Shown piece after piece: positions 23,919-36,567 of a DNA stretch of 64,000 bases. Position numbers and translations under genes: made by a program. Numbering within the stretch: position 1 is the first letter of the stretch; every line of letters starts with the position of its first letter. Source of the stretch: Heterohyrax brucei (taxonomy: Eukaryota; Chordata; Mammalia; Hyracoidea; Procaviidae); contig CM053143.1 of the NCBI GenBank assembly GCA_028571685.1, forward strand, positions 7,679,501 to 7,743,500, given 5' to 3'. Under the pieces are notes generated by a model that was not told the origin of the DNA, ran no database searches, and saw nothing but the letters and a program-made list of their open reading frames with translations.

Positions 23919-25124
23919 TTTCAAGTTTTTATAATAATACCTAAAAAAAAAAAAGGTTGTATGACCACTCAAAAGAAATGGCAGATGAAGAATGATTAAA
24001 GTATCTGACATTAATTTTTAATTACAAATTAGTTTAACAGGATTTAAAATTTTTATTCCCAAAATCACTGAGCGTAAAATCTTTTAAAAGTCTTATAGTC
24101 ATCATACTTAAAAAGTAGTTATTTAACCTTTGATGAACCAGAGTTGTAGAAATGGTTATAAATATCTAATGTTTATTTGTTTGATGTGAGGGTCCCCTCC
24201 GATTCAGTGATTCCCTCAAGAAGATCAAATCATTCCTGAACAGTGGAGGAGAAAGGAGTTGTGGGCATTTGGGAAGTACGATAATGTATCTCTTTGATCA
24301 GATTCTCTTCTATCAATATTATTTTAACTTGAGGTTTCAGAAGGCAACTGTTTGACAGAAAGGAAGAGAGAGATTCTCTTAGTAGAATGTGATTTAACAT
24401 GTTGAATGGCAGTTTGTGCTGCGTCAGTCAGCTTGGGAGAAGGATTAGCGGAACTGTAGATGAGTTAGTGTATCTGGCTCTAAAAACATGTCAGGCATCT
24501 GTTTAAAGTAACGTTAGACCTTTGGTATCCAGTTCCCCAAAGTGGCTTCTCATTGACAGGTTTCTTCTTGTGAGAATGAGTCAGGGAATAAGCTGGTCCC
24601 AGACTGTCGTTTGCTGGCTGGGCTCTGTCATGCCCTGCCATGCAGACAGGGAGACCGAGTGCCAGGATCCAGTTTCCTGAAGCCAGGAAGCTGCTTTGTC
24701 GGACTTACCTTTGAGATTATCCTTTTCCACTTCAGAGCTGATCATATTTTGTTACTTCTAAGAAAGCCCCAAATTGGAAGCTATAGTGCAGGTAAATGTC
24801 CAGAGGTTTACTTTGAACTCTGTGCTGGGATTACACTTGAGACCCTTTTAATTTTGAAAAGAGTCATTGCCCGTGGTGGCTGAGGGCCCCAGGGAGGGCC
24901 TGGGAAACCTGGAGTTCCTGCCCCTGGTTGTGCTTGGTCTCATCTGCAGAAGATAACTTGGTGAAGTTGAGCTATCCAGGCACAGGGAGAGAGGTAGCCT
25001 TTGTTCCTAAGTAGACTGCATTCCAAAAAGAAACTAAATTAAAAGGTAAATTATAGCACTGGTCCAGCATTGGGTTTTGGTTCGTTTGCCTGAAAATTGG
25101 CTCTTCTATTTGGGGCTAAATTAC
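23919..25124. other. Unassigned intronic sequence
   Basis: Includes an A12 run at 23943-23954. No element or exon is identified in the remaining 1.2 kb. Confidence 0.4.
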
Positions 25125-25995
25125 TATGAAGAATGACATAGCAGTCTACTTCTGAAAAGAATTAGTCCATGGAAACCTTATGAAGAACAGTGGGACATTG
25201 ATATAGTGCTCAAAGGTGAGGCCCCCCGGTTAGAAGATGACTGGGGAAGAGCTGCCTCCTCAAAATGACACAGGAAGCACTTACTGATAAAGATCAAAGA
25301 CTACAGCCTTCAGTATGAATTATGCCTTAACATGAAGAAAACAAAAATCCCCACAACTGGTCCACTAAGCCACATCATGAGAAATGGAGAAAAGATTGAG
25401 CTTGTCCAGGATGTCGTTTTACTTGATTCTACCACTGGCACACGTGGAAGCAGCAGTCATGAAATCGAGACACATTGCAGTGGGAAAATCTGTTGCAAAA
25501 ACCCTCTTTCAAGTGTTGAAAAATGAAGATGTTACGTTGAAGACTAAGGTGCACCTGACTCAAGCCATGGTATTTTCACTGGCATCATATGCATGCAAAA
25601 CCTGGACAATGAATAAGGAAAGCAGAAGAACTGACACCGTTGAATTACAGTGCTGAAGAAGAACATTGAATATACCACAGACTGTAAAGAGAACAAGGAA
25701 TAAGTCTTGGAATAAGTACGACCAGAGTGCTCCTTACAAGCAAGATGTCAAGACTGCATCTTACACGCTTTAGACATCATCACGAGGGATCAATCCCTGG
25801 AGAAGGACACCATGCTTGTTAAAGTAGAGTCAGCAAGATAGAAGATTAACGTCAGTGAAATGGATTGGCACAGCAACAGTGGGCTTAAGTGTAATGACTA
25901 TGGGCTTGGTCCAGGACTGGACAGTGTTTTGTTGTGTTGTACATCGGGTTCACTGTGAGTTGGATCCAGCTTGACAACAGACTGTACATCTGAGC
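25125..25995 (+). mobile_element. RTE/BovB-like LINE with a large internal deletion
   Basis: 25125-25262 matches the RTE 5' region; its 'gagctgcctcctcaaaatg' is the reverse complement of 53075-53095 with small changes. Then it jumps to the 3' end of the ORF at 'gaagcacttactgataaaga'. The C-terminal part reads LTQAMVFSLASYACKTWTMN, typical of RTE. It ends at a tail 'cactgtgagttggatccagc' related to the SINE tail. The endonuclease and catalytic RT are missing. Confidence 0.88.
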
Positions 25996-26487
25996 AAAAG
26001 ACAGCTGAAAAGATAACGCAGGGAGACTAAAACCACAGAGTAAGACTTGCTTACAGATACAGGGCTTTTTCTCTGGATCCACGTTAACCTTCTCTTTCTA
26101 AACACACTTATGAAAGAAGAAGCTCAGAAAAATCTTTCTTCACTGGAATCATCTGCATGGAATCAGCCAAATACTTCCCTCGAAATGCCACCATAAGCAA
26201 TTCCTTCTTCTAGTCATCACCATCCTTACCTCTAATTTTCCTGAATTCACCTCTTCTAGATTTCCATTTTTAAGATTCTCCGTTGTATCCTAAGTTGTAA
26301 GCTGAGACTAAGAATCAGCCTATATGAGCATGTTCTCATAATTAGCCATCTTGGGACCTAGTTCAATAGGAGCCTGAAATCCTTCTTGTCCATCATTCCT
26401 AGTACAGTTGAAGTTTATGTAAGATGATTTTCTGAGAGTAAGTTCCTTGTTGTTGCTGGCTTTCATTCACACTCTGATTCTAGGCTT
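25996..26487. other. Unassigned intronic sequence
   Basis: Nothing recognised. Confidence 0.4.
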
Positions 26488-26692
26488 GTTGTTAGTTGCT
26501 TTCATGTCAGCCGCAAGTCTTGGTGTTCCCACATGTGCAGATTAGGACTGCACACAGGGTTTTCAAGGCTGTGCCCTTTTGGAAACAGATTGCCAGTGCT
26601 TTCTTCCAAGATACCTCTGGATGCATTTGAACTGCCAACATTTTAACTAGAGGCCAAGCACTTATCTATTTGTACCATCTGAGGATGCCTTC
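26488..26692 (-). mobile_element. AfroSINE, antisense, diverged
   Basis: Inverted middle 'gattaggactgcacacaggg' and 'ggaaacagattgccagtgc', then a weak inverted head 'ccaagcacttatctatttgt'. Confidence 0.75.
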
Positions 26693-27733
26693 TAGGACCT
26701 AGGACTAATGGAAAAAATGAGGGTTCAGTCAAGAGCTTTTGGTGTCTGGGGTTGTGGATTTCCACTTGATGTTCATTTGTTTCTGTGGTATTTTGTTAAA
26801 CAAACGGTATGATTAATTACCTGCAAAATCAAGATTAAACCAGCGACATCTGAACTGAACGCTGCTCCGCGCCACAGGGCACTTCAGAGAAGCAATCCTT
26901 AATGAGGACTAGGGTTTGGCTGAAGAGCCCAAGGTCTGATGGGTGCTGCAAAGGGGCATTTTGTGGTAGCTGGGAGTACCATGGAGGCAAGGAGACCTCT
27001 GTCTTCCACCTTCAGCCTTTTCCACCAGAGCACATTATGTACAGAAATGACACTAAACAGGTTTCATGGACAGTCCTCTGTGAATGTGTAAGTCGTGTAA
27101 CCCATGGGAAAAATGTTTTTTTTGTTTTCGTTTCAGTTTATCTACTGAAGTTACTACAGGGGCCTGATTCCACTTGGCCTTGGCTAATGTTTATTGGGCA
27201 ATGGAAGTTTCTCTGTGTCCAGTGAATTTAATAAATTGAGCTATTAAATTGTAATCCAGCATGTGGGCTCAGTTGACGGTATTCTTTTGGAGTTGTTTAA
27301 TTTTATTAGGCACTAAGTAGGGACTGAGTGTGGCTCAGAAAGCCACCAGGTGACTGGAAAAGACAAAGCCAGACCTTACAAGGCTGGTGCACAGCTCTTA
27401 ATTTTCCTTGAGTTTATGACTCTGCTCTGTAGAGATTAGGAAGTCATTGTGGTTGTCATACGGGTCCTCATCTTCTGTTTGATCTGATTTTGATTTTGGT
27501 GTTTTCTTGTGGGGAAAACACTCCTTGCTGTATTATCTAGGACTTATTTTAGGCATCGTTTTGTTTTTTTCAAACTTGAAAGACAGGATGCCCAAATACT
27601 CTCAGATTGAATTATAAATGTAATTTTGGATATGGTTTGATTGACTAATCAATTAATGTTGTGCAGTTATTGCTGGAGGTGTTTTTTTCCTCTCTGTGTA
27701 TTTCATTGAAACTTGATGCCCTTTGTTTCCTAG
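26693..27733 (+). other. Intron end upstream of the first visible exon
   Basis: No repeat recognised. A pyrimidine-rich stretch before 27733 serves the acceptor. Confidence 0.5.
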
Positions 27734-27893
27734 GTGACAGTTCTAACCCTCCCAAGGAAGACACCCCTACAAGCAGTCTAGACTCCCTTTCTTCGCCATC
27801 TCCCACAACTGCCACTGTCCATGGGCCTCCTGTACCACAGAAAAACCACCTTCTCACCGATGGGGAGAGCCTCGGGGAATGGGCAGCCGCTGT
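27734..27893 (+). CDS. ARHGAP10: Internal coding exon, Ser/Thr/Pro-rich linker of a GRAF-family RhoGAP (probably ARHGAP10)
   Basis: The exon begins after a pyrimidine-rich tract ending in tttcctag and ends at gct-gt before gtaagt, a near-ideal donor. It is 160 nt: two bases complete a split codon, 52 full codons follow, then two bases (gt) are left for the next exon. The product reads DSSNPPKEDTPTSSLDSLSS, continues through SPSPTTATVHGPPVPQKNH, and ends GESLGEWAAA. This is a low-complexity Ser/Thr/Pro linker of the kind that joins the RhoGAP and SH3 domains in GRAF proteins. No repeat overlaps it. In frame, the next codon after the donor is a stop (gtg taa), so the exon cannot read through. 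ARHGAP10 is a GTPase-activating protein for Cdc42/RhoA with BAR and PH membrane-binding domains. The assignment rests mainly on the SH3 exon downstream plus recalled family sequence; ARHGAP26 or ARHGAP42 are less likely. Confidence 0.78.
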
Positions 27894-28289
27894 GTAAGTA
27901 ACCATGCTTCTGTTTGGGCCTGAGGGGAACAGGGCCATGACCTTCTTTACTTTCAAGTTCATGTGGTGGGTGGGTTCTGAAGCTGGTACTTCAGACCCTT
28001 ATTCTCTGGTCAGTGGTCAGTGGGACTGATGAAGGGAGAAGCATCCATAAGATAAAGCCTTTCTTCAATAACGCCTGTGTTTCCAGCAAGGAGGGGCATT
28101 GTGGGTGCTGGTTCAGATCTGGTGGCTGTTCAGTGCATAGACGTTTTGGGTTGTGCAAAGGAAATTCCTTACCGCTGTACTCAGGATGCGTTCTCACCAG
28201 TGATGTAAACTTCTAGGGATATGAGAGTGCCTGCAGTGTAATGGAGAGCCTTTTCAAACTTTATGGAATGATGTTTAAGTTATATGAAT
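27894..28289 (+). other. Start of the 33-kb intron, no recognised repeat
   Basis: This is the first 400 bp after the 27893 donor. I see no exon-like open frame bounded by splice sites and no repeat I can name. The intron as a whole (27894-61003) holds most of the transposons listed here. Confidence 0.5.
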
Positions 28290-28555
28290 GTTTGAGAACT
28301 TAAATAATATCTTGAAGAGTGTGCTTCTTAGTTCAAGCAGATAGATGGGGTCAGATGGGTGGCTCCTGTCCAGAGGTGGGATGAGAAGGCAGGAAGGGAC
28401 AGGAACTAGTTGAATGGATGCCAGAAACTTAGACTGGAAAGAGGGTGTGTGCCTCGTTACAGAGATTGCAATTAATGTCACTCAAGAGTATGTGTATAAA
28501 TTTTTGCATGAGAAATTCATTTGAGCTATGAACTTGCACAATTTAAAAAAAAGAA
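28290..28555 (+). mobile_element. L1 3' end fragment
   Basis: Parallels 49505-49735: 'gtgcttcttagttcaagcag', 'gagaaggcaggaagggacag', 'tgtataaatttttgcatgag', with an A-rich end at 28543-28558. Confidence 0.8.
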
Positions 28556-28633
28556 AAATTGATTGATCAAATATTGAATTTTATCTTCTCAGTTTGATTT
28601 AGTGCCAGGCCTGTTGAGAGTGGCTCAGGTGTA

Positions 28634-28875
28634 TTAGTGCAAATAACCCCAGCTCAAACTCACTGCCGCTGAGTTGATTCCAGCTCACGGTGACCCTTAT
28701 AGGACAGAGTATAATGGCCCCATGGGGTTTCCGAAGGTGTTAATCTGTATGGAAGCAGATTTCCACATCTTTCCTACGTGGAGCAGCTGGTGGGTTCAAA
28801 TAGCTGACCTTTCAGTTTAGCAGCCAAGTGCTTTAACCACTGTGCAACCAGGGCTCCTTTTGTTAGTACAAATAA
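28634..28875 (-). mobile_element. AfroSINE, antisense, with 13-bp target-site duplication
   Basis: Body 28647-28862, from the inverted tail 'gctgagttgattccagctca' to 'ctgtgcaaccagggctcc'. Flanks ttagtgcaaataa (28634-28646) and ttagtacaaataa (28863-28875) differ at one base. Confidence 0.93.
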
Positions 28876-30130
28876 TACTCTACCAAAAAGAAAATACCGT
28901 GGGCCTGGGTTGGCTACTTGAGGGTTAGTTTTGCAGTGTTAACTGAGACCATGATGTAAATGTGGACTGGTGGTAATGTGGTGTCAGATTTGCAAAAATG
29001 CTCAGAGAAGGAATTCATTAATAATCACATAGTATTATTTGGTCAGTCAGTCAGATTACATCCAAAGTTACATTCATAATTCGCTCTGAGAGTATTTGGT
29101 GGCCTTTCTTCAATTTTTTTTTTTTAAACCAAAGTTACTTAAATTGTGATAAAGATGTCCTCTAACCCTTCCTGGGCATTTGTGAGACTTTAAGTGGAAT
29201 TGGAAAGAGTTCCTGACGTTACTCAGCTTTTTATAGTTACTTACTAAATTCACATGAACTCATTATGAACTTATTAAGTATTAAGAGAGGCCAGGAAAAA
29301 TTCGGCATGCTAAAATTTTAGGGTAGCCTGTAGTCTTTCAAAATAAATGCATTCTCCAGAGGAATATTTTTTCACCCTAAGATTGTCATACATGTATATT
29401 TTATAAACTGAAGATTATGTATTGTGGATTTAAATTACAGAAAACTCAAATATATGTGTCATTTTTACCATTCTTTTTCTAGAATAGAAATTGTCTTTCA
29501 CTTTGGTAATGCAACCAACAATAACAGTGGTTACATAGAAACTCAGAATCTGTAATCCTAAGGCACTTCCAAGATGGAATTTGGCCTTTTCTTTAATTTT
29601 TTTTCTTTCTCTTTTTAGTGCAAATCAGATCCCTAATTATTTATTCCAGAAGGCGTATATCACAGTCAGTGGAGCAGAGTTTAGTTAGTCATCTTCTTCC
29701 ACAGTGGTTTTACAGGAAAGTGACGTTATGAGCCGTGAGAGAGCCAGTGCTCAATCCATAACACGTCCATGGCTGAAACGTGAAGAGCTTGATATTTGGG
29801 TCATAAATCAAATGAGGAGTGAATCTCCCAGCTTCTTATTTATACAAATTTTAAAATGTCGTGGAAAGCACTCCAACCTTGAGAGGCTGGAAAGGGAGAA
29901 AAAAAAAAATAATAAGTGATTGAAGAAAGCCTAAAAAAGAGATTTTTGGTATAATGTAGAAATTGCCCTGCTCCAAGAACTTCCTGTTTTTCTGTGCCTT
30001 GGATGAGACATACATCTAGATTTGTCTTACGCATAGAGAATGTTTCTTGTGAGTCTTCTAAAAGGCTTATTTGTAAGTGTATTTCAGTCTAGGTTTGTTG
30101 TTAAGTTAGGAAGTGTGCTTTGTGCATAGA
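28876..30130. other. Unassigned intronic sequence
   Basis: 1.25 kb, AT-rich, no named element; T-run at 29117-29125. Confidence 0.4.
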
Positions 30131-30222
30131 TAAACCCTTTGCTGTTGAGTCGATTGCTACTCATAGGGACCCTGTTGGACAGAGTAGAACTGCCCCATGA
30201 GATTCCCAAGGCTGGAATCTCT

Positions 30223-33200
30223 CTCTCTCTGTGTTTTTTGAATTGTGCTTTAGGTAAAAGTTTACCATTCAAGTTAATTTCTCATACAAAAATTTATACG
30301 CGTATTGTTCTGGAACACTGGTTGCGATTCCTACACTGTGGTAACACACTCTGCCTTTCCACCTGGATTCCCCGTGTCCATCCATCCAGCTCCTGTCCCC
30401 TACTCCTCATCCTGCCTCAGGACAGGAGCCACCCTTTCGGTCTCATGTATCTGCTTAAAGTAAAGGAGCACACTCTTCCTCAGTATTTTCTGTTTTATAA
30501 CGCAATCTAATCTGTGAAGAGTGGGCTTCAGAAATGGCTTTAGTTCTTGGTTAACAGGGTATTTGAGAGCCATGGCTTTGGGGTTCCTCCATTCTCAGTC
30601 AAACCATTAAGTCTGGTATTTTTATGTAACTTTGAGTTTTTCTCCTGCCCCGTCAGGGACTTTCTGTTGTGTTCCCCTTCAGAGCAGTCATTGGTGGTAG
30701 CCAGGTACCATCTAGTTCTCCTGGGCTCAGTCTGATGGGGGTTTCCAGTTTAAATGGCCCTTTTGTCCTTTGGGCTAATGTAAGTTTTGCGTCTTGGATA
30801 TTCTTCATTCTCCTTTGCTTCAGGTGGATTGGGACCAACTAATGCACCTTATATGGCCACTTGCAAGCTTTTAACACCCCAGCTGCCGTTCCACAAAATG
30901 AGATGTAGAACATTTTCTTAATAAACTCCATTATGTCAGTTGACCTAGATGTTGCCCAAACCGTGGTCTCTAGACCACAGCCCCAGCTACTCTGGCCCTC
31001 AGAATGTTTATTTGTGTTCAGGAAACTTCTCAGCTTTGGGTTTAGTCCAGTTGTGCTGTCTTCCCTTGTATTCTGTGCTATTCTTCCTTTCACCTGAGAC
31101 AAGTCTTGTAAATATCCCCTCCCTCTCTTCTCACCCCTGTAACCATCAAAGAACTTTTTTTTTCTGAGTTTAATCCTTATCTTCTTACAATAGTGGTCTC
31201 ATACAATATTTGTCCTTTTCTTACTAATTTCACTCAGCATAACACCCTCCAGATTCATCCATGTTATGAGACTTGTTTTGAATTTATCATTGTTCTTTAC
31301 TGTTATGTAGTATTCCATTGGGTAGATATACCGTAATTTTGTTTATCCATTCATCTGTTGATGGGCACCTGGGTCATTTCCATCTTTCTGCTGTTGTGAA
31401 CAGTGCTGCATGTATACTCTGGTGGCTTGTATTTCTCTAGGATATATATTCCAAGGAATGGATTGCTGAATCGTATGGTACTTCTATTTATAGCTTTTTA
31501 AAGGAAGTGCCAAATCAATTCTCAAAGTGGTTGTACCAGTTTGCTTTCTCACCAGCAGTATATAAGTGTTCCAGTTTCTCCACAGCCTCTCCCAACATTT
31601 ATTATTTTGTGTTTTTTGGATCCGTGGCTAGCCTTATTGGGGCTGTTGTTTGATGGACTTTAATAGCTAATGATTGTGAGCATTTCCTCATGTATATGTT
31701 AGCTGCCCGAATGTTTTCTTTGAAATGCGTGTTCATATCCTTTGACCATTTTGTAACTGAATTATTTGTGTTTTTGTTGTTGAGGTGGTCCATTATGTTG
31801 TAGATTTTTGAGACTAGACCCATATGAGGTATGTCATAGCCAAAAAATGTTTCCCAGTCTATAAGATGGCTTTTTAGTCTTCTGGTGAAGTCTTTGGATG
31901 AGCATAAGTGTTTGATTTTTAGAAGCTCCCTGTTATATAGTTTTTCTTCTGGTATTTATACATAATTGATGATAGTTTGTATCTTGTTTATGCCATGTAT
32001 TAGGGCTCCTAGCATGTTCCCTACTTTTCCTTCCATGATTTTTGTCAATTTAAATTTTGCATTTAGGTCTTTGATCCATTTTGAGTTAGTTTTTGTGCAG
32101 ATGTGAGGTATGGATCTTGTTTCATTTTTTTGAAGATGGATATCCACTTATATGGTTGCTATCGGTTGGAATTGACTTGATGGCAGTGATTTTTTTTTGG
32201 TTTTTATACAGTTATTTTAGTATCATTTGTTAAAGTGAGTGTTTCTTATTGAACAGAATTTGGGCCTTTGTCTAATATGAGCTACTTATATGTGGATTAA
32301 TTTACATCTGGATTCTCAATTCTCTTACACTGGTATATGCATTTGTTGTACCAGTATGAGGCTATTTTGACTACTGTGGCAGTGTAATAGTTTCTGAAGT
32401 CAGGTGGTGTGAGGCCTCCTACTTGGCATTCTTCTTTGGTAATGCTTTACGTATCCAGGACCTCTTCTATTTTCATATAAAGTGAGTGATTTGTTTCTCC
32501 ATCTCATTAAAAAATGTTGGAATTTGGATCAGGATTGCATTGTATGTTTAGAGCATTGTAGGCAGAGTAGACATTTTCACAAAGTTGAGTCTTCCTATCA
32601 GTGAGAATGGTATGTTTTTCCACTTATCTCTTGGTTTCTTGCAGTAGTCTTATTGTTTTCTCTGTATAGGTCTTTTACATCTTTGGTTAAATTTATTTTT
32701 AAGTATTTTATATTCTTGGGGGAGATTGTAAATGGTATTGATTTGATGATTTCCTCTTTAAAGTTCTCTTTGTTGGTATAGAGAACTCTAACTGATTTTT
32801 GGGTTTATCTTGTATCCTGATTTTTTGCTGAAATTTATTATTTTCATTAGTTTTCTTAAGGATTCTTTGGGATTTTCTGTGTATAAGAACATATCATTTG
32901 CAGAAAGGCGTGTTTGTACTTCTTTCTTACCAGTTTGGATGCCCTTTGTTCCTTTGTTTCGTTTTCTTGCCTTATTGCTCTGGCTTGGACCTACAGCACA
33001 GTATTTGTTGAATAAGGACATCCCATTCTCAAGGGGAGTCCTTTCAGACTCTCTCCATTTGAATTAGTATTGGTTGTTGGCTTTGTATAAATGACTTATA
33101 TTAAGGACTTCCCCTTGTATTCCTATTTTGCTGAGTTTTTAACTTGAGTAGATGTTTGACTTTCTCAAATTCGTTTTTTGTCATCAACTGATAAGATAAT

Positions 33201-34539
33201 GTTACTGTTTTTTTTGTTTATGTGAGGGATTATATTGATTGTTTTTCTGATGTTGAATACTTGGTATGCATAGCTGGTATGAATCTCACTTGGTCATTAT
33301 TATTTTTTAATACATAGTTGAATTTCATTGGCTCAAATTCTGTTTAGGATTTTTGTATCTGTGTCAATGAGGGATGCTGGTCTATAATTTTCTTTTTTTG
33401 TGGTGTCCTTAGCTGGTTTGGGTATCAGGATTATGCTGGTTTCATAGAATGAGTTCAGGAGTATTCCATTCTTTAGTATGCTCTGAAATACCTTTGGTAG
33501 TACTGGAATTAACTCTTCTCTGAAAGTTTGGTAGAATTTCCAGTGAAGTTGTCAGGGCCAGGTCTTCTTTGTTGTTGTTGTTGTTGGGAGTTTTATTACT
33601 TCTTCAATCTCTTATTATAGGTTTATTTAGCTTTTCTGTCTTGGGTTTTGTTAGTTTAGGTAGGTAGTGTGTTTCCAGAAATTCATCCATTTCTTCTGTT
33701 TTCAAATTTGTTGCAGTACAGTTTTTCATAGCATTCTGTTATAATTCTTTTAATTTTAGTTGAGTCTGTTGTGATACTGCCCATCTCATTTCTTCTTCAC
33801 GATACTTGCTTCCTCTTCTGTTTCTCTGTTGTCAGTTTGGCCAGTGGTTTATCAGTTTTGTTGATCTTTCCAAATGAATCAGCTTTTGGTCTTGCTAACT
33901 CTTTCAGTCATTTTTCTATTTCTCTATTTGTTCCTGCTCTAATTTTTATTATTTCCTTTCTTCTGGTACCTGAGGGATTCTTTTGCTGTTCTCTTTCTGC
34001 TTGCTTGAATAATGTTTTCATTTTGGCCCTATCTTCTTTTTGGATCTACGAATTTATTGCTATGTATTGTCCTCTGGGCACTGCTTTTGCTGTGTCCCAA
34101 AGATTCTGGTAGGATATATTTTCATTCTCATTTGATTTATTGAGTTTCTGTATTTCATCCTTGATTTCTTTATTAACCCAATTGCTTTTTAGCTGGGTAT
34201 TCTTCAGCTTCCATATGTTTCATTTCTGCCCCCGTGCTTTTTCTGTCATTGAATTCTATTTATATAGCTTTATGGTCTGAAAAGATTCTTTGTAATATAT
34301 TGAGGTTATGGATTCTCTTAAGGCCTATTTGTGGTCTAATATGTGGTTTGTTCTGGAGAATGTTCCATATGCATTGGGAAAGAACATACTCTTGGCTACT
34401 TTTGGGTAGAGTGTTCTGTATATTTCTGTGAGATAAAGTTGGTTTATTGTGGCATCTAAATCTTCTGTGAGTTTTTGGAGCTTCTTTATAGATGTTCTGT
34501 TACGCACTAAAAATGGTGTGTTGAAGTCTCCTACTACCA
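30223..34539 (-). mobile_element. L1 LINE, antisense, 4.3 kb, 5'-truncated
   Basis: Read on the minus strand it runs from early ORF2 near 34539 to an A-rich 3' end at 30236. ORF2 is heavily broken. A fragment at 32788-33021 reads SANDMFLYTENPKES where the active RT has the FADD box, so the catalytic site is mutated. Other remnants lie at 31602-31823 and 31956-32147. The 3' UTR spans about 30236-31200. It holds a SINE tail insert at 32152-32207. It lies antisense to the host gene, the orientation tolerated best in introns. Confidence 0.93.
32152..32207 (+). mobile_element. AfroSINE 3' tail only, inside L1
   Basis: 'tatcggttggaattgacttg' followed by 'atggcagtga' and a T-rich run. Only the last 50-odd bases of a SINE are present, within otherwise continuous L1. 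Confidence 0.75.
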
Positions 34540-34675
34540 GGGCTGTAATCTTTATATAATTCTTCTCCTAAGAGCAGATGATGAGATTGAATGGAAGAGC
34601 TTTCAGTTAGCACCCCAGTGCTTAACCGTTACTCCATCAGTATACTTATATACAGATAGCTGTCTACAAAATAGC

Positions 34676-34888
34676 AATTCCTGGTTGGCACAAAAAGTTA
34701 AAGGGTACTAGTAACCAAAATGTTGATGAATAGAACTCATCCAGATATGCCACTCAAGAAAGGCCTGGCATTGCTCCTGAGAGATTACAGCCTGGAAAAC
34801 CCTGTGGGGCACAGCTCTTCACTGACACATGTAAGGGTCTCTATGAGTCCAAACCTGCTTGACTGGTTTGAATTTTTGGTTTTTAAGT
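34676..34888 (+). mobile_element. AfroSINE, long subtype with 'gaaaggcc' middle
   Basis: Contains 'aagaaaggcctggcattgct', 'aaaccctgtggggcacagct' and a decayed tail. It lies just beyond the L1/SINE nest. Confidence 0.8.
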
Positions 34889-34986
34889 AAGCACACATAT
34901 AGTCTTTCTCTCACCCCAAGCTACACCATAAATTTCTTAATAATAAAAATTGGCCTTATATTTTTTGAATTATTTGTGTAATATTG

Positions 34987-35148
34987 ACATAGTTACCCTG
35001 GTGGTGTAATGGTTAAGTGCTACAGATGCTAACTGAAAGATCATCAGTTCATATCTACCAGGCACTCCATGGAAATTCTGTGATGAGTTTCTATTCTGAG
35101 CTAAAGGGTTTCTGTGAGTTATGAGTTGGAATTGACTCAAAGACACTA
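34987..35148 (+). mobile_element. AfroSINE
   Basis: 'accctggtggtgtaatggtt' head; tail 'tgagttggaattgactcaaa'. Confidence 0.9.
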
Positions 35149-36567
35149 GTAAGTATTCATTTCCTATTTTAACTATTATATATTTATAAGAATATTTTCC
35201 TTGTGGAAATGCTCTTTCTCTGTATTGTTGAATATGTTTTAGGCTGCTATGTTTGGTTTTTGATCCCTCTTCTTTATAAATAAGGATTAAAAACTCTTTC
35301 TTCAAGAATTTTACAGAGTTAATCTCACTGTTTCCTGTTTGTACCGTGTTTCTTTGTTTCCTTCACATTTAAAAGATTTAGTTTTCATTGTGTGTGCATG
35401 TGGTTTTTCCCTTTTTTTCTTTTAACCTATCATCTCTGTATGCCAGCTGTGCAGTGAAAATAATAGATCTTGAATAAAAGCTGATTAAGATCCCTTTTAA
35501 CCAAAGCTTCTGTGGGGTCATTAAAATGCTACCCAGGGCTTTATAAAGGACACAGTGCTAGGCCTGCCTCGTTTTAATCTAGGAGGTCTGACTCTTTTTT
35601 CCATCACTGACACTTGCCTTATGTCATGTACTGAGGAGTGAAGTCCAAGTGTATGTGCATCACATAGGCCCTATGTAGCTCTGTTGTAGAAAGGCAGTGC
35701 TCTGGCATTTCCGACCCCAGCCATTGGTGGCAGATGTACAGAAGAGAACCTGTAGCCGCTGGGATTCTGATGTAGGAAGCATATGAATATGCCTGTGGCC
35801 TCTGCCAGGTGGAAAGCAATACAGCAGAATTGGGTTCCTTAGATTTCTGCTGATGTTCATGAATTGTGGGTATTATTCACTGTAGTCAATCAGTCTCCAG
35901 CTGTCAACTGTAAGCTCAGTAAGATGATGGGTGACTTCATTGCCAGAGAAGAATGGCTAGCACAGTGTCCTTGGGGGATATTATGTGGTAGGTCAAAGTA
36001 TTTCAAATGTACCAAACTCTTCCCCCCCCCCCCATATAGTAGTTTTCTCTAAAGAGGTTTTTATTTTCACTTGTAATTGGTGGAGCCAGGTCTTTGACAA
36101 GCACAGCACAAGCCCCAGGTTATGAATAAGATCAGTACCTAAGTCTTTAAGTCAAATTTGTGGGTAAGTCAGAACAGGTAAATATGGTTCTTGTTTACCT
36201 TCTGTTAGTCAAGTGTTTGTCTTAGTGTATAGTATGTGTTTGACTTTCTATACTGTCAGACACTTCAGAAACTCTTCTAAACCACATAGTGCTTTCATGA
36301 GTGTCACAGAGTAGTGTGTCTGTTCATTGTTATGTATTTAACTCAAATGCTTCATATAATAGGCTTTATGACAGTGCATTCGTATGGATGAACTGTCTGT
36401 ATGTTCGATGTCCATACCCTGCTGACTGCCTGTGATCCTTTTAGGTTCCCTGTCACCAAAGAAAACCTCTTTTAACAAACAGCAGGCTCTTCTAGGTGCG
36501 TCCTCTACAGATCTAAAATGAAAAGGAACACTGCCTTTTCTGCAGCCCCGTTCCTGCCTTCGAAATG
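35149..36567. other. Unassigned intronic sequence with an 11-base C run
   Basis: 1.4 kb with no named repeat; C11 at 36024-36034. No exon identified. Confidence 0.4.

Larger units (their letters stand above)
30131..34640 (-). mobile_element. AfroSINE split by a 4.3-kb L1
   Basis: The two halves of an antisense SINE lie at 30131-30222 (tail and middle) and 34540-34640 (rest of the middle and head, 'ccagtgcttaaccgttactc'). The breakpoint is marked by aggctggaatctct (30209-30222) and gggctgtaatcttt (34540-34553), the duplicated target of the L1 between them. Confidence 0.88.

Noticed and set aside
27892..27893. Alternative donor two bases upstream (gtgtaa)
   Set aside because: It would break the phase with the next exon (which needs two leftover bases); gtaagt at 27894 fits and is stronger.
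27661..27897. Longer open frame starting with Met upstream of the exon
   Set aside because: The stretch before 27734 is a polypyrimidine tract with a strong AG acceptor, and the last codons cross the gtaagt donor.
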